The translations under genes and the position numbers were made by a program. Below, in pieces: positions 1 to 8,781 of a DNA stretch of 37,233 bases (the stretch's first letter is position 1; each line of letters starts with the position of its first letter). Source of the stretch: Mycobacterium sp. (lineage in GTDB: Bacteria > Actinomycetota > Actinomycetes > Mycobacteriales > Mycobacteriaceae); assembly GCA_020438865.1 (NCBI GenBank), contig JAGQTU010000035.1:1-37233 (forward strand), written 5' to 3'. A model generated the notes under the pieces. It searched no databases and was not told the origin of the DNA. It saw only the letters and a list, made by a program, of their open reading frames with translations.

Positions 1-1
1 G

Positions 2-1033
2 ATCGTGATGCTCTCGCTGATGGCGCTCTCGGTGTTGTTCACCGGCGGTGGCCCCGAAGGCTGGTCGTGGGGATCGCTCAACCCGCTCAACGCCTTCCAA
101 AACCTGTCGGGCACGGTGGCCGGTGCCGGCGGCAGCCCGATCGCGGTGGCCGGCTCGGCCGGGATCGGGTTGTTCTTCGCGTTCTGGTCCTGGGTCGGCT
201 TCGAGTCCAGCGCCATGTACGGCGAGGAATCCAAGAACCCGAAGAAGATCATCCCGGTCGCGGTGGTCAGCTCGGTCATCGGGATCGGCGTCTTCTACAT
301 CATCATCTCGTGGCTGGCGATCGTGGGCACCGGTCCGCAGAACGCCATTGCCCTGGCACAGGATTCGTCGACGGCGGGCGACATCTTCTTCGGCCCGGTG
401 GATGCCCACCTGGGCACCTGGGCCGTCGACATGTTCAAGATCCTGCTGATGACTGGCTCGTTCGCCTGCGGCATGGCGTTCCACAACTGCGCCGCCCGCT
501 ACATCTACGCGATCGGGCGGGAGAACGTGATCCCGGGGATGCGAAAGACGTTGGGCGCCACCCACCCGACGCACGGCTCGCCGCACGTCGCCGGACTGGT
601 GCAGACCATCTTCGCCACCGTGGTGGTGCTGTTCTTCGCCCTCACCGGTCGCGACCCCTACACCGGGCTGTACGGGCTGATGGCCTTGCTCGGCACCACC
701 GCGATCCTGATCGTGCAGGCCCTGGCCGCCTTCGCGGTGATCGCCTACTTCCACGTCGGCAAGCACCATCCCGAGACGGCCAACTGGTTCCGGACGTTCC
801 TGGCGCCGCTGCTCGGCGGCATCGGGATGCTCTACGTCATCTACTTGCTGGGTGAGAACGCCTCGTTCGCGGCCGGCACGGCCGCCACCGACTGGGTCTT
901 CACCCTGATCCCGTACGTGGTTGGCGTGGTCGGGATCGGCGGAATCCTGCTCGCGGTGCTCCTCAAATACAAGGCTCCGGAGCGTTATTCGGAGCTGGGC
1001 CGCACGGTGCTGGAGGAAGCGCACGAACGCTGA
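2..1033 (+). CDS. APC-superfamily amino acid permease, 5' end outside window
   Basis: The reading frame is open from base 2, before any convincing start, so the gene begins upstream of the window and only the C-terminal ~343 residues are present. The protein is a chain of hydrophobic helices. It has the APC stretch FWSWVGFESSAMYGEES followed by NPKKIIP, where a conserved Glu-rich loop joins transmembrane segments 6 and 7, and then further helices up to about residue 315. The family carries amino acids or amines across the inner membrane by proton symport or exchange. The next gene, a PLP aminotransferase, starts 13 bases after the stop, so the two are very likely co-transcribed and the substrate is probably an amino acid or amine used by that enzyme. 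The substrate cannot be read from the sequence; ethanolamine-like compounds are one guess. Confidence 0.85.
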   Translation: MVMLSLMALSVLFTGGGPEGWSWGSLNPLNAFQNLSGTVAGAGGSPIAVAGSAGIGLFFAFWSWVGFESSAMYGEESKNPKKIIPVAVVSSVIGIGVFYIIISWLAIVGTGPQNAIALAQDSSTAGDIFFGPVDAHLGTWAVDMFKILLMTGSFACGMAFHNCAARYIYAIGRENVIPGMRKTLGATHPTHGSPHVAGLVQTIFATVVVLFFALTGRDPYTGLYGLMALLGTTAILIVQALAAFAVIAYFHVGKHHPETANWFRTFLAPLLGGIGMLYVIYLLGENASFAAGTAATDWVFTLIPYVVGVVGIGGILLAVLLKYKAPERYSELGRTVLEEAHER

Positions 1034-1046
1034 CGGGAGTGGCGCG

Positions 1047-2366
1047 ATGGGGTTCTCCAACATCATGGACTCCAACAGCTACTCCCCCGACCAGCCGCTG
1101 GATTCCGCGACCGAGTCGCTGATCGCCGCCCGCGACCGCACGCTGGGCCCGTCGTACCGGCTGTTCTACGAGCGCCCGGTGCACCTGGTCCGAGGTTTGG
1201 GAACCCGGCTCTACGACGCCGACGGCGACTGCTATCTGGACGCCTACAACAACGTCGCCTGCGTGGGGCACTGCCACCCCCACGTTGTCGAGGCGACCAG
1301 CCGGCAGCTGGCCACCCTCAACACCCACACCCGCTATCTGCACGAGGGCATAGTCGCCTACAGCGAACGCCTGTTGGCCACCATGCCGGAACCGATCGAC
1401 CGGGTGATGTACGCCTGCACCGGATCGGAGGTCAACGACCTGGCCCTGCGGGTTGCCGAAATGCACACCGGCGCAACCGGTGTGATCATCACCGCCGACG
1501 CCTACCACGGCAACACCGCCGCGGTCACTGCGATCTCGCCGTCGATCGGCGGGGCCACCCACATCGGCCCGCATGTGCGTACCGTCGCCGCGCCGGACAG
1601 CCACCGCGTTCCCGCCGACGACCTGGCGGCCCGCTTCGAAGCCGAGGTGGCCGCGGCCGCGGCCGATCTACGGGCCGCCGGCTTCGGCCTGAGCGCGATG
1701 ATCGTGGACACCATCTTCTCCTCCGACGGGATCTATCCGGACCCCTCGGTGCTCGCGCCGGCGTGCGCGGCGGTGCGCCGGGCCGGCGGGGTGGTGATCA
1801 CCGACGAGGTGCAGCCCGGCTTCGCCCGCACCGGTGACGCGATGTGGGGCTTCCTGCGGCACGGCGTCGTGCCCGACATCGTCACGATGGGCAAGCCGAT
1901 GGGCAACGGGCTGCCGATCGCGGCGATGGCCGCCCGCGCCGCGGTGCTGGACGACTTCGCCCGCGGGGTGCCCTACTTCAACACCTTCGGCGGCAACCCG
2001 GTGACGGTGGCGGCGGCCGCCGCGGTGCTGGACGTCATCGAGGACGAGAAGCTGATGGCCAACGCGGCGGCGGTTGGGGGTGAGTTGCGGGCCGAGCTCT
2101 CGGCGATCGCCCGGCGCCATCCACGGCTCGGTGACGTTCGCGGGGCCGGCCTGTACGTCGGGGTGGAGATCGTCACCGAAACCGGCGGCGCCGACCGTGC
2201 GGGGGCCCGCGCAGTGGTCAACGCCATGCGCGAGCGCCGAGTGCTGCTGTCGGTGTGTGGGCACGACGGCAACGTGCTGAAGATTCGCCCGCCGCTGGTG
2301 TTCTCCCCGGCCGATACCGACTGGTTCTGCACCGAACTGGAGGCCGCGCTGACGGCCACGTCATGA
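1047..2366 (+). CDS. Class III PLP-dependent aminotransferase (AGXT2L / phospho-lyase-like)
   Basis: A 439-residue fold-type I PLP enzyme of aminotransferase class III. The cofactor Asp lies in VVITDEVQPGF, and the Schiff-base lysine is K283 in TMGKPMGNGLP. The N-terminal motif YNNVACVGHCHPHVVEA closely resembles the subgroup that includes ethanolamine-phosphate phospho-lyase and alanine-glyoxylate aminotransferase 2-like proteins. The exact reaction (transamination, or elimination of phosphate from a phosphorylated amine) is not settled. Start at ATG 1047 is chosen because GGGAG sits 7 bases upstream; a second in-frame ATG is at 1065. The longer open frame from 921 runs inside the permease gene and is not coding. 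Coupling to the upstream permease suggests uptake and catabolism of one amine or amino acid. Confidence 0.88.
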   Translation: MGFSNIMDSNSYSPDQPLDSATESLIAARDRTLGPSYRLFYERPVHLVRGLGTRLYDADGDCYLDAYNNVACVGHCHPHVVEATSRQLATLNTHTRYLHEGIVAYSERLLATMPEPIDRVMYACTGSEVNDLALRVAEMHTGATGVIITADAYHGNTAAVTAISPSIGGATHIGPHVRTVAAPDSHRVPADDLAARFEAEVAAAAADLRAAGFGLSAMIVDTIFSSDGIYPDPSVLAPACAAVRRAGGVVITDEVQPGFARTGDAMWGFLRHGVVPDIVTMGKPMGNGLPIAAMAARAAVLDDFARGVPYFNTFGGNPVTVAAAAAVLDVIEDEKLMANAAAVGGELRAELSAIARRHPRLGDVRGAGLYVGVEIVTETGGADRAGARAVVNAMRERRVLLSVCGHDGNVLKIRPPLVFSPADTDWFCTELEAALTATS

Positions 2367-2393
2367 CCGGCCCGGGTCGGGCACACTGGTGAA

Positions 2394-2657
2394 GTGGCAG
2401 AACAACGCAAGCCCGACGATCGCGACACGCTCGCGCGCATCCACGACCTCGTCGCCGAGGAGCGTGAACTGCGCGAACGGGTGCAGCACGGGGATCTCGA
2501 CCCGGCCGAGGAACACCAGCGGCTGCGCCTCGTCGAGGCCGAGCTGGATCAGTGCTGGGACCTGCTGCGTCAGCGGCGGGCGCTGCGGGAGACCGGCGGC
2601 GACCCGCGGGAGGCCCAGGTGCGACCGGCCGGCGAGGTCGAGGGCTATCTGAGCTGA
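2394..2657 (+). CDS. DUF2630 small protein
   Basis: An 87-residue, highly charged, probably all-helical protein recognised as the DUF2630 family of actinobacteria (motifs IHDLVAEERELRER and DLLRQRRALRETG). No function is known. The GTG start at 2394 has CACACT six bases before it, a weak match to the leaderless -10 pattern, and no clear Shine-Dalgarno. The length matches the family. It ends 5 bases before the convergent marR stop. Confidence 0.75.
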   Translation: MAEQRKPDDRDTLARIHDLVAEERELRERVQHGDLDPAEEHQRLRLVEAELDQCWDLLRQRRALRETGGDPREAQVRPAGEVEGYLS

Positions 2658-2662
2658 CCCGC

Positions 2663-3079
2663 CTACCGGCCGAGCTTGGCCAGGATCCGGTGCAGCGCGG
2701 CCAGGTCCTGGCTACCGAGCGCGGCCAGCGCCGGCGGGGCGGGATCCTCGATCTCGTCGAGAATGGCGACGACCTTGCGCCCGGCGCCGGTCAGCGACAC
2801 CAGCTTGCACCGCCGGTTCTCCGGATCGATCGCTCGGCTCACCAGCCCGCGCGATTCCAGGTCGTTGACCGCGACCGTCGCGGCCGGCGCGTCGAGGGTG
2901 GCCGCCTCGGCGACCTGCTTGACCGTCATCGGGTGCCGTGAGAGCCGGCGCAGGATGCGAATCCTGCTGAACGGCAAACCGGTTCGGTTCACCGCCGCCC
3001 GCCGCCAGGCGTCCTTGTTGTCGATCACCACGGCGGACATCATCCGCCAGACCTGATCGGCCACCGGCTCACGCGACAT
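2663..3079 (-). CDS. MarR-family transcriptional regulator
   Basis: A 138-residue winged helix-turn-helix protein. The recognition region covers VKQVAEAATLDAPAATVAVN, and the wing is around DPENRRCKLVSLTGAGRKV, both typical of MarR dimers that release DNA on binding small phenolic or drug-like ligands. ATG at 3079 is chosen because it overlaps the last 11 bases of the upstream exporter gene, implying translational coupling. The longer open frame reaching 3286 lies entirely within the exporter coding region. By position this is the local repressor of the exporter, with the palindrome at the exporter start (4509-4541) as its likely site. Confidence 0.85.
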   Translation of the reverse strand: MSREPVADQVWRMMSAVVIDNKDAWRRAAVNRTGLPFSRIRILRRLSRHPMTVKQVAEAATLDAPAATVAVNDLESRGLVSRAIDPENRRCKLVSLTGAGRKVVAILDEIEDPAPPALAALGSQDLAALHRILAKLGR

Positions 3080-4520
3080 GGGCGTCCTCGATCCGTCGAT
3101 CCTCGATGAGCGGCGCCAGGTGCTCGGCGGATCGCCGCGCCCGCTCCGATGTGGAGAACACCGCCAGCCCGGCGACGACCAGGCCCAGTGCCACCCCGAT
3201 GAACCACAGCGGCCTGGTTGCGTCCAGGAAGTCGGCCCCGACGCTCGCCAGGGCCGCACCGGCGACCGAACCGCACAGCGCCACACCGATACTCACGCCG
3301 ACCTGCCTGCTGGTGGAGGTCACCGCGGACGCGGCGCCGGCGCGGTCGCGGGGCATGCCGCTGACCGCCGCGTTGGTGATCGGCGCGTTGACCATGCCGA
3401 ACCCGATCCCGTACACGGTGAAGATCGCCAGCAGCGCCCACACCGGGGTGGTCGGCGTCAGGAATGCCAGCATCGCCGAGGCCCCCGCGATCAACAGCCC
3501 CGACACCAGTAACGACGGGCGGGCCCCGAACCGGCCGACCATCCGGCCCGACAGTGGTGAGAAGAACAGCGCGCCGATCGCGATCGGCAGGTAGATCAGG
3601 CCGGTCTGCGCGGCGGAGTAGCCGCGCTGGCCCTGCAGGTACAGCGACATCATGAACAGGAACGCACCCCAGGCGGCGAACACGCACACCGCGGTGACGG
3701 TGGCCGATGCGAACGGGATGCTGCGGAAGAAACGCAGGTCGATGAACGGGTCGTGCCGTCGGGACTCGTAGCGCAGGAAGGCACCGAACGCCGTCGCGGC
3801 GATCACGGCGGTCACCATGATGCGCGGATGCGTCCACCCCAGTGCCGGACCCTCGATGAGGACGTACACCAGCCCGAACAGGCTCAGCACCGCCAGCAGC
3901 TGACCGATCGGGTCGATGTCGCGCATGGTGGCCGACTTGCTCTCCGGCACGTAGATCGCGGTGAGCACGACGGCCACCGCGCAGATCGGCAGGTTGATCC
4001 AGAACACCGCCCGCCAGCTGATCGCCGCGATCAGGAAGCCGCCGACGATGGGGCCCAGCGCCATCGAGATACCGACGACGGCGCCCCAGAAGCCCAACGC
4101 CCTGGCCCGTTCCACCCGGCCGACGAAGATCTGCGAAATGATCGACAGCGCAACGGGATTCAGCATGGACCCGCCGATGCCCTGGATGAGCCTGGCACCG
4201 ATCAGGGTGTGAATGTCGGGGGCCACGCTGCACAGCAGCGAGCCGGCCGCGAAGACCGTCAGGCCGATCTGGAATACCCGGCGGCGGCCGAACCGGTCGC
4301 CGGTGGCACCCGAGAGCATCAGCAGCGACGCCAGCACCAGGGTGTAGATGTCGACCACCCATTGCATCTGCGGTCCCGAGGCGTGCAGATCGGCACGGAT
4401 CGACGGGATCGCGACGTTGACGATGGTCGCGTCCATCGAGACGATCAGCAGGCTCAGGCAGCACGACGCCAAGATGACGGTCTTGCGCCGGGCGCTCAGC
4501 TCGCCGACAGTTGTAATCAC
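3069..4520 (-). CDS. DHA2-family (EmrB/QacA) multidrug MFS exporter
   Basis: A 483-residue major facilitator protein with about 14 hydrophobic helices, the layout of drug:proton antiporters of the DHA2 family. Visible motifs are MDATIVNVAIPSI in helix 1, GDRFGRRR (MFS motif A) between helices 2 and 3, and LGPIVGGFL (motif C) in helix 5. The GTG start at 4520 is the first possible start, since an in-frame TAG lies 18 bases upstream. The start codon sits within a palindrome, so repressor binding would also cover the beginning of the message. It is followed, with an 11-base overlap, by marR. Likely role: export of a toxic small molecule that is also the MarR ligand; the substrate is unknown. Confidence 0.88.
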   Translation of the reverse strand: MITTVGELSARRKTVILASCCLSLLIVSMDATIVNVAIPSIRADLHASGPQMQWVVDIYTLVLASLLMLSGATGDRFGRRRVFQIGLTVFAAGSLLCSVAPDIHTLIGARLIQGIGGSMLNPVALSIISQIFVGRVERARALGFWGAVVGISMALGPIVGGFLIAAISWRAVFWINLPICAVAVVLTAIYVPESKSATMRDIDPIGQLLAVLSLFGLVYVLIEGPALGWTHPRIMVTAVIAATAFGAFLRYESRRHDPFIDLRFFRSIPFASATVTAVCVFAAWGAFLFMMSLYLQGQRGYSAAQTGLIYLPIAIGALFFSPLSGRMVGRFGARPSLLVSGLLIAGASAMLAFLTPTTPVWALLAIFTVYGIGFGMVNAPITNAAVSGMPRDRAGAASAVTSTSRQVGVSIGVALCGSVAGAALASVGADFLDATRPLWFIGVALGLVVAGLAVFSTSERARRSAEHLAPLIEDRRIEDAHVA

Positions 4521-4541
4521 ACAACTATTGTTAAACTACAA
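4509..4541. promoter_or_regulatory. Candidate MarR operator over the exporter start
   Basis: Reading the plus strand, AGTTGT (4509-4514) and ACAACT (4521-4526) form a perfect inverted repeat with a 6-base spacer spanning the exporter's GTG start. TTGT (4528-4531) and ACAA (4538-4541) form a second one, also with 6 bases between. The region is AT-rich in a GC-rich setting. Size and symmetry fit MarR dimer sites; binding is inferred. Confidence 0.6.
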
Positions 4542-4585
4542 ACGTCCGGACGGCAAGGGGTGTGACTGATCCGACGTCCGCGAAG

Positions 4586-5878
4586 TCAGCGCGCGTCGAT
4601 GGTGGTGTAGTCGCGCTCGGTGTAACCGGTGTAGATCTGCCGGGGCCGGCCGATCTTGTTCGGCTCCTCGTGCATCTCCCGCCAGTGCGCGATCCAGCCG
4701 GGCAGCCGGCCCAGGGCGAACAGCACGGTGAACATCCGGGTCGGGAAGCCCATCGCCCGGTAGATCACCCCGGTGTAGTAGTCGACGTTGGGATACAGCT
4801 TGCGCTCGATGAAGAAGTCGTCGGTGAGCGCGATCTCCTCGAGTGCCTTGGCGATATCGAGCAACTCGTCGTCGCCGCCGAGCTTGCCGAGGATCTTGTC
4901 GGCCTGCTCCTTGACGATCCGCGCCCGCGGGTCGTAGTTCTTGTAGACCCGGTGGCCGAAGCCCATCAGCTTCACACCGTCTTCTTTGTTCTTGACCTTC
5001 TTGACGAAGGTCTGCACGTCGTCTTGGCCGACGCGAATCTTCTCCAGCATCTCCAGCACCGCCTGGTTGGCGCCGCCGTGGAGCGGACCCCACAGGGCGT
5101 TGATGCCGCCGGAGATGGAGGTGAACAGGTTGGCCTGCGAGGAGCCGACCAGCCGCACCGTCGACGTCGAACAGTTCTGCTCGTGATCGGCGTGCAGGAT
5201 CAGCAGCATGTCCAGGGCGCGGACGATCTCCGGGTCGACCTCGTAGGGCTCGGCCGGGAAGCCGAACGTCATCCGCAGGAAGTTCTCCACCAGGGTCAGC
5301 GAGTTGTCCGGGTACAGGAACGGCTGGCCGACCGACTTCTTGTAGGCATAGGCCGCGATGGTGGGCAGCTTGGCCAGTAGCCGGATCGTGGACAGTTCGA
5401 CCTGCTTGTTGTCCAGCGGGTCCAGCGAGTCCTGGTAGTACGCGCTCAGCGCGTTGACGGCGCTGGAGAGCACCGGCATCGGGTGGGCGTTGCGCGGAAA
5501 ACCGTCGAAGAACCGCTTGAGGTCTTCGTGCAGCAGGGTGTGGCGCTGGATCTGGGTGGTGAACGCCTCCAGCTGCTCGGGACTGGGTAGCTCACCGTAG
5601 ATCAGCAGGTAGCTCACCTCGATGAACGTCGACTTCTCGGCCAGCTGCTCGATCGGGTAGCCGCGATAGCGCAGGATGCCGGCATCCCCGTCGATATAGG
5701 TGATGGCGCTCTTCGTCGACGCGGTGTTGACGAAGCCCTGGTCGAACGTCGTGTAGCCGGTCTTCGCCAGCAGCGGCCCCAGTGCGATGCCGTCGGCGCC
5801 CTCGGTCGCGTGGACGATCTCCAGATCCAACTCGCCGCCCGGGTACTGGAGGCTGGCGGTGTCGTCGGTTGCGGCCAC
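4586..5878 (-). CDS. gltA2: Citrate synthase (type II), GltA2
   Basis: 430 residues, full length for the hexameric bacterial citrate synthase that condenses acetyl-CoA with oxaloacetate at entry to the TCA cycle. Active-site residues are visible: H229 and H232 in [13 protein letters not shown]267 in [12 protein letters not shown]309 in MGFGHRVY, and the catalytic D366 in PNVDYYTG. This is the main mycobacterial citrate synthase (Rv0896 type). The GTG start at 5878 is preceded by AAGGGG five bases upstream. An ATG two bases earlier is out of frame. The gene stands alone: the exporter downstream has its own operator, and a 120-base gap separates it from tetR upstream. A second citrate synthase, citA, is encoded at 8782. 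Confidence 0.96.
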   Translation of the reverse strand: MAATDDTASLQYPGGELDLEIVHATEGADGIALGPLLAKTGYTTFDQGFVNTASTKSAITYIDGDAGILRYRGYPIEQLAEKSTFIEVSYLLIYGELPSPEQLEAFTTQIQRHTLLHEDLKRFFDGFPRNAHPMPVLSSAVNALSAYYQDSLDPLDNKQVELSTIRLLAKLPTIAAYAYKKSVGQPFLYPDNSLTLVENFLRMTFGFPAEPYEVDPEIVRALDMLLILHADHEQNCSTSTVRLVGSSQANLFTSISGGINALWGPLHGGANQAVLEMLEKIRVGQDDVQTFVKKVKNKEDGVKLMGFGHRVYKNYDPRARIVKEQADKILGKLGGDDELLDIAKALEEIALTDDFFIERKLYPNVDYYTGVIYRAMGFPTRMFTVLFALGRLPGWIAHWREMHEEPNKIGRPRQIYTGYTERDYTTIDAR

Positions 5879-5998
5879 ATGAACCCCTTCTGCGCAGTTC
5901 GACGCCTGACACGGCAGTCCTATCAGGGAAAGGTAGTCGCTGTCGTTCCGGAGCGCCCGCGGGGGGCCGCTCCCGGCGGCCCGGCCGACCCGCGTCGC

Positions 5999-6652
5999 CT
6001 ATGGCGACGGCGCCGCCGAGCGCACCACCTCGGCCGAGATCTCGATGAACGCCTCGACCGTCCGCTCGATCGCGGCGGCCATCATGTCGGCGGCGGTGTG
6101 CACCTCGTCGGGGGCGAACCGCAGGTCGGCGCAGGCGACCAGGATCAGCGCCGACCAGGTGCCGGTGGTGACCTCGACCCGCTTGTCACCGGGCGGGACG
6201 CCGAGGCGCCGGGCCACGTCGGCGACGATGACCGGCGGCCGGGACTCCAGCGCCGCCGCGCGCAGGGCGTCCGAGGAGTTCAGGACGTTCAGCATCAGCG
6301 CCACCCGGCCCGGGGTCAGCCCGGGCACCACGCCGGACGCGACCCGGCGCAGCATGTCCACATGCGCCCGGGCCAGGGCCAGCAGAGCCGGAACCGACGG
6401 CGCGATGGTGGCGAGTTCGGCGCTTGCCGCGGCGAGGAGGTCCTCGATCATCGGCTGGGCGAGCGCGTCCTTGGTGGCGAAGTATCGGCTGAAGGTTCGC
6501 GGTGAGACGTCCGCGACCGCGGCGATCTGCTCGACGGTGGTGTCGTTGTAGCCCCGTTCGAGCGAAAGCCCTACCGCGGCATCGATCAGCGAGGCGCGGG
6601 TCCGCTGCTTCTTGCGCTCTCGCAGTCCGAGAGCGGCCTCCCCCTGACTCAC
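5999..6652 (-). CDS. TetR-family transcriptional regulator
   Basis: With the GTG start at 6652 this is a 217-residue TetR regulator. The N-terminal helix-turn-helix reads RTRASLIDAAVGLSLERGY then TTVEQIAAVADVSPRTFSRYF, followed by a helical ligand-binding domain. The frame stays open to a GTG at 6709, which would overlap the MFS stop by 20 bases and add 19 residues rich in Pro and Arg; the shorter start places the HTH near the N terminus as usual. It is the last gene of pdxH-MFS-tetR and probably controls the exporter-like MFS gene. No operator was recognised. Confidence 0.83.
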   Translation of the reverse strand: MSQGEAALGLRERKKQRTRASLIDAAVGLSLERGYNDTTVEQIAAVADVSPRTFSRYFATKDALAQPMIEDLLAAASAELATIAPSVPALLALARAHVDMLRRVASGVVPGLTPGRVALMLNVLNSSDALRAAALESRPPVIVADVARRLGVPPGDKRVEVTTGTWSALILVACADLRFAPDEVHTAADMMAAAIERTVEAFIEISAEVVRSAAPSP

Positions 6653-6689
6653 AACAGGTGATGGTAGCGGCGGCGGCCGGTCCGGACGG

Positions 6690-8030
6690 CTACTTCTCCG
6701 GGTGATCACTGCGGTCGTGCTGCGGCGCCGCAGCCGGGACGCGGTAGCGCACGAGCGCCGGCGCCAGCAGGGCGGCGACGAGCACCCCGACTACGACCAG
6801 GGCTCCCCCGCCTGCGGCGGCCACGGTGGTGCCGATCACCGCGGCCGCGGCGCCGTGCACGGTGTCGGCCAGCCGGGGACCGCCCGCGACGACCACCAGG
6901 AAGACCCCCTGCAAACGGCCGCGCAGATCGTCGGAGGCGACCTCCTGCAGGATCGTCGACCGGAACGCCGCGGAGACCATGTCGGCGCCACCGCCTGCGG
7001 CGAGGAACCCGAGCGCAACCCACAGCATCGGGCCGGCCCGGCCGTCCGCCGCACCGCCGGCCACGCCGAAACCCACCATCGCCAGGCCCCAGACCACAAT
7101 GGCGGCGATGACGGCCAGTCCCTGGCGGCGGATGCGTGGGAACCAGCCGGAGAGCACGCCACCGGCCACCGCCCCGACCGACATCGCCGCGGCGAGCAGC
7201 GCCATGGTGGTGCCGCCGGTCACCGGGCCGCCGAAGCTCTCGTGGGCCATCTGCGGGAACAGGGCCCGCGGCATGCCGAAGATCATCGCGATGAGGTCGA
7301 CGACGAACGACATCAGCACCACCTGATTGCCGGCCAGATAGCGGAAGCCCGCCAGCACCGCCCCCACCCCCCAGCGCGAGGAGCCCTCCGCCGCGCTCGA
7401 TTCGGTCACCGGCATCCGGGCCAGCCGGAAGGTCACCCAGATCGGGGCCAGGCAGGTGATCGCGTCGAGCAGATACAGCGTGGACAGGTCGATCCAGCGC
7501 AGCAGCACCCCGGCCAGCAGCGGACCGACGATCGCGCCGAACTGTTGCACGGTCATGTTGAGCGAGTTGGCGGCCGGGAGTTGCGCGATGGGCAGCATGC
7601 GCGGGATGGCCGCGGCCCGCGTCGGCGCGTTGATCGCGTAGAAGGCCTGCTGCACCGACAGCAGCAGCAGGACCACCCAGACGTTGTCGAATCCGGCGGC
7701 GGCCTGCACCCACAACAGCACCGAGGCCACGGCCAGACCACACGAGGTGATGATGAGCAGCAGCCTGCGGTCCATCGCGTCGGCCCAGGCGCCGCCGAGC
7801 AGCCCGAACACGATCAGCGGAACCAACGCGAACAATCCGGAGAGCCCCACGTAGGCCGAGTTCTGCGTCAGCGCGTACAGCTGCACCGGCACCGCGAAGA
7901 TCGTCAGGTTGCCGCCGATGACCGTGACGACGCCGGCCAGCCACAGCCGGCGGAAGTCCGGGGTGCGCAGCGGCGTGGTGTCGGCGAACACCCGGAGCCG
8001 CCGGGCCGGCGACGTCGGATGGCGCACCAC
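6690..8030 (-). CDS. MFS transporter, EntS-like (MFS_3) group
   Basis: About 446 residues with 12 hydrophobic helices. The N-terminal TPLRTPDFRRLWLAGVV and the first-loop motif GGAWADAMDRRLLL match the MFS_3 group that includes the enterobactin exporter EntS and related efflux proteins. Start is taken as GTG 8030 (GTG also at 8027), 2 bases after the pdxH stop. GTG at 7991 would be a shorter alternative. The open frame reaching 8573 is the antisense-frame continuation through pdxH and is not used. It probably exports a small metabolite or drug under control of the downstream TetR protein; the substrate is unknown. Confidence 0.83.
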   Translation of the reverse strand: MVRHPTSPARRLRVFADTTPLRTPDFRRLWLAGVVTVIGGNLTIFAVPVQLYALTQNSAYVGLSGLFALVPLIVFGLLGGAWADAMDRRLLLIITSCGLAVASVLLWVQAAAGFDNVWVVLLLLSVQQAFYAINAPTRAAAIPRMLPIAQLPAANSLNMTVQQFGAIVGPLLAGVLLRWIDLSTLYLLDAITCLAPIWVTFRLARMPVTESSAAEGSSRWGVGAVLAGFRYLAGNQVVLMSFVVDLIAMIFGMPRALFPQMAHESFGGPVTGGTTMALLAAAMSVGAVAGGVLSGWFPRIRRQGLAVIAAIVVWGLAMVGFGVAGGAADGRAGPMLWVALGFLAAGGGADMVSAAFRSTILQEVASDDLRGRLQGVFLVVVAGGPRLADTVHGAAAAVIGTTVAAAGGGALVVVGVLVAALLAPALVRYRVPAAAPQHDRSDHPEK

Positions 8031-8032
8031 GA

Positions 8033-8698
8033 CTAGGGCTGCAGCCGCTCGATCAGGTTCTTTGCCGGAGTGACCCGGATGCGGTTGTGGATCCGGTTCT
8101 CCCGGCCCTGCCAGAACTCGATGACCTCCGGCGCGATCCGGTAGCCACCCCAGTGCGGCGGCACCGGCACCTGCTCGTCGCCGGCGAATCGTTCCGTCAA
8201 CTCGGCGAGACGGGCCAGCAGATCGGCGCGTGACCCGATGGGCTGGGACTGCGACGACGCCCAGGCGCCCAGCTGGGATCCGCGCGGCCGCTTGGACCAG
8301 TATTCGGCGGTCTCCTGCGCGCTGACCTTGGTGACCGCGCCGCGGATGTGCACCTGCCTGCCCAGCGCGAACCAGGGAAAGGTCACCGCGGCATAGGGCG
8401 TCGCGGCCAGGTCGGCGCCCTTGGCGGAGTCGTAGTTGGTGTAGAACGTGACGCCGGTCTCGTCGACGCTCTTGCACAGCACCGCCCGGCTCACCGGTTT
8501 GCCGTCCTCGACGGTCGCCAGAACCATGGCGTTCGGCTCGGCCACGCCGGCCTCTTCGGCGTCGGTAATCCATCTGTGCAACAACGCAAGCCAGCCGTCG
8601 GCCAGCCAGTCCGCATCGAGGTCGCTGCTGCCGTCCTTCTCGACGGAGCCGTACTCCACTCGCATCGCCGCCAGGCGATCACCCGCTGGAAAGTCCAC
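8033..8698 (-). CDS. pdxH: Pyridoxamine 5'-phosphate oxidase
   Basis: 221 residues, the full length of the FMN enzyme that oxidises pyridoxamine or pyridoxine 5'-phosphate to PLP. Family markers are [20 protein letters not shown] and [20 protein letters not shown] (FMN contacts), then [26 protein letters not shown], and the near-invariant end [13 protein letters not shown]...RLQP. The GTG start at 8698 gives the N-terminal extension usual in mycobacterial PdxH. It leads the pdxH-MFS-tetR transcript and is divergent from citA with 83 bases between. PLP made here would supply the two PLP enzymes in the window (class III aminotransferase and SerC), though this link is only general. Confidence 0.95.
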   Translation of the reverse strand: MDFPAGDRLAAMRVEYGSVEKDGSSDLDADWLADGWLALLHRWITDAEEAGVAEPNAMVLATVEDGKPVSRAVLCKSVDETGVTFYTNYDSAKGADLAATPYAAVTFPWFALGRQVHIRGAVTKVSAQETAEYWSKRPRGSQLGAWASSQSQPIGSRADLLARLAELTERFAGDEQVPVPPHWGGYRIAPEVIEFWQGRENRIHNRIRVTPAKNLIERLQP

Positions 8699-8781
8699 GG
8701 GCCAACGGTACGCCGCGGCGGCGAGCCCGTTGGTTACCGACCGGTAGCAACCGGCCGGGCGGCGGGTGCGAGAATCGCTTC

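Noticed and set aside
4543-4552. CGTCCGGACG palindrome as the gltA2 terminator
   Set aside because: It is only 10 bases with no loop, so it cannot form a stable hairpin. A chance palindrome in GC-rich DNA is likely.
6702-8036. A 444-codon open frame antisense to the MFS gene
   Set aside because: The translation is rich in Arg, His and Gly with no recognisable domain, while the minus strand encodes a clear transporter.
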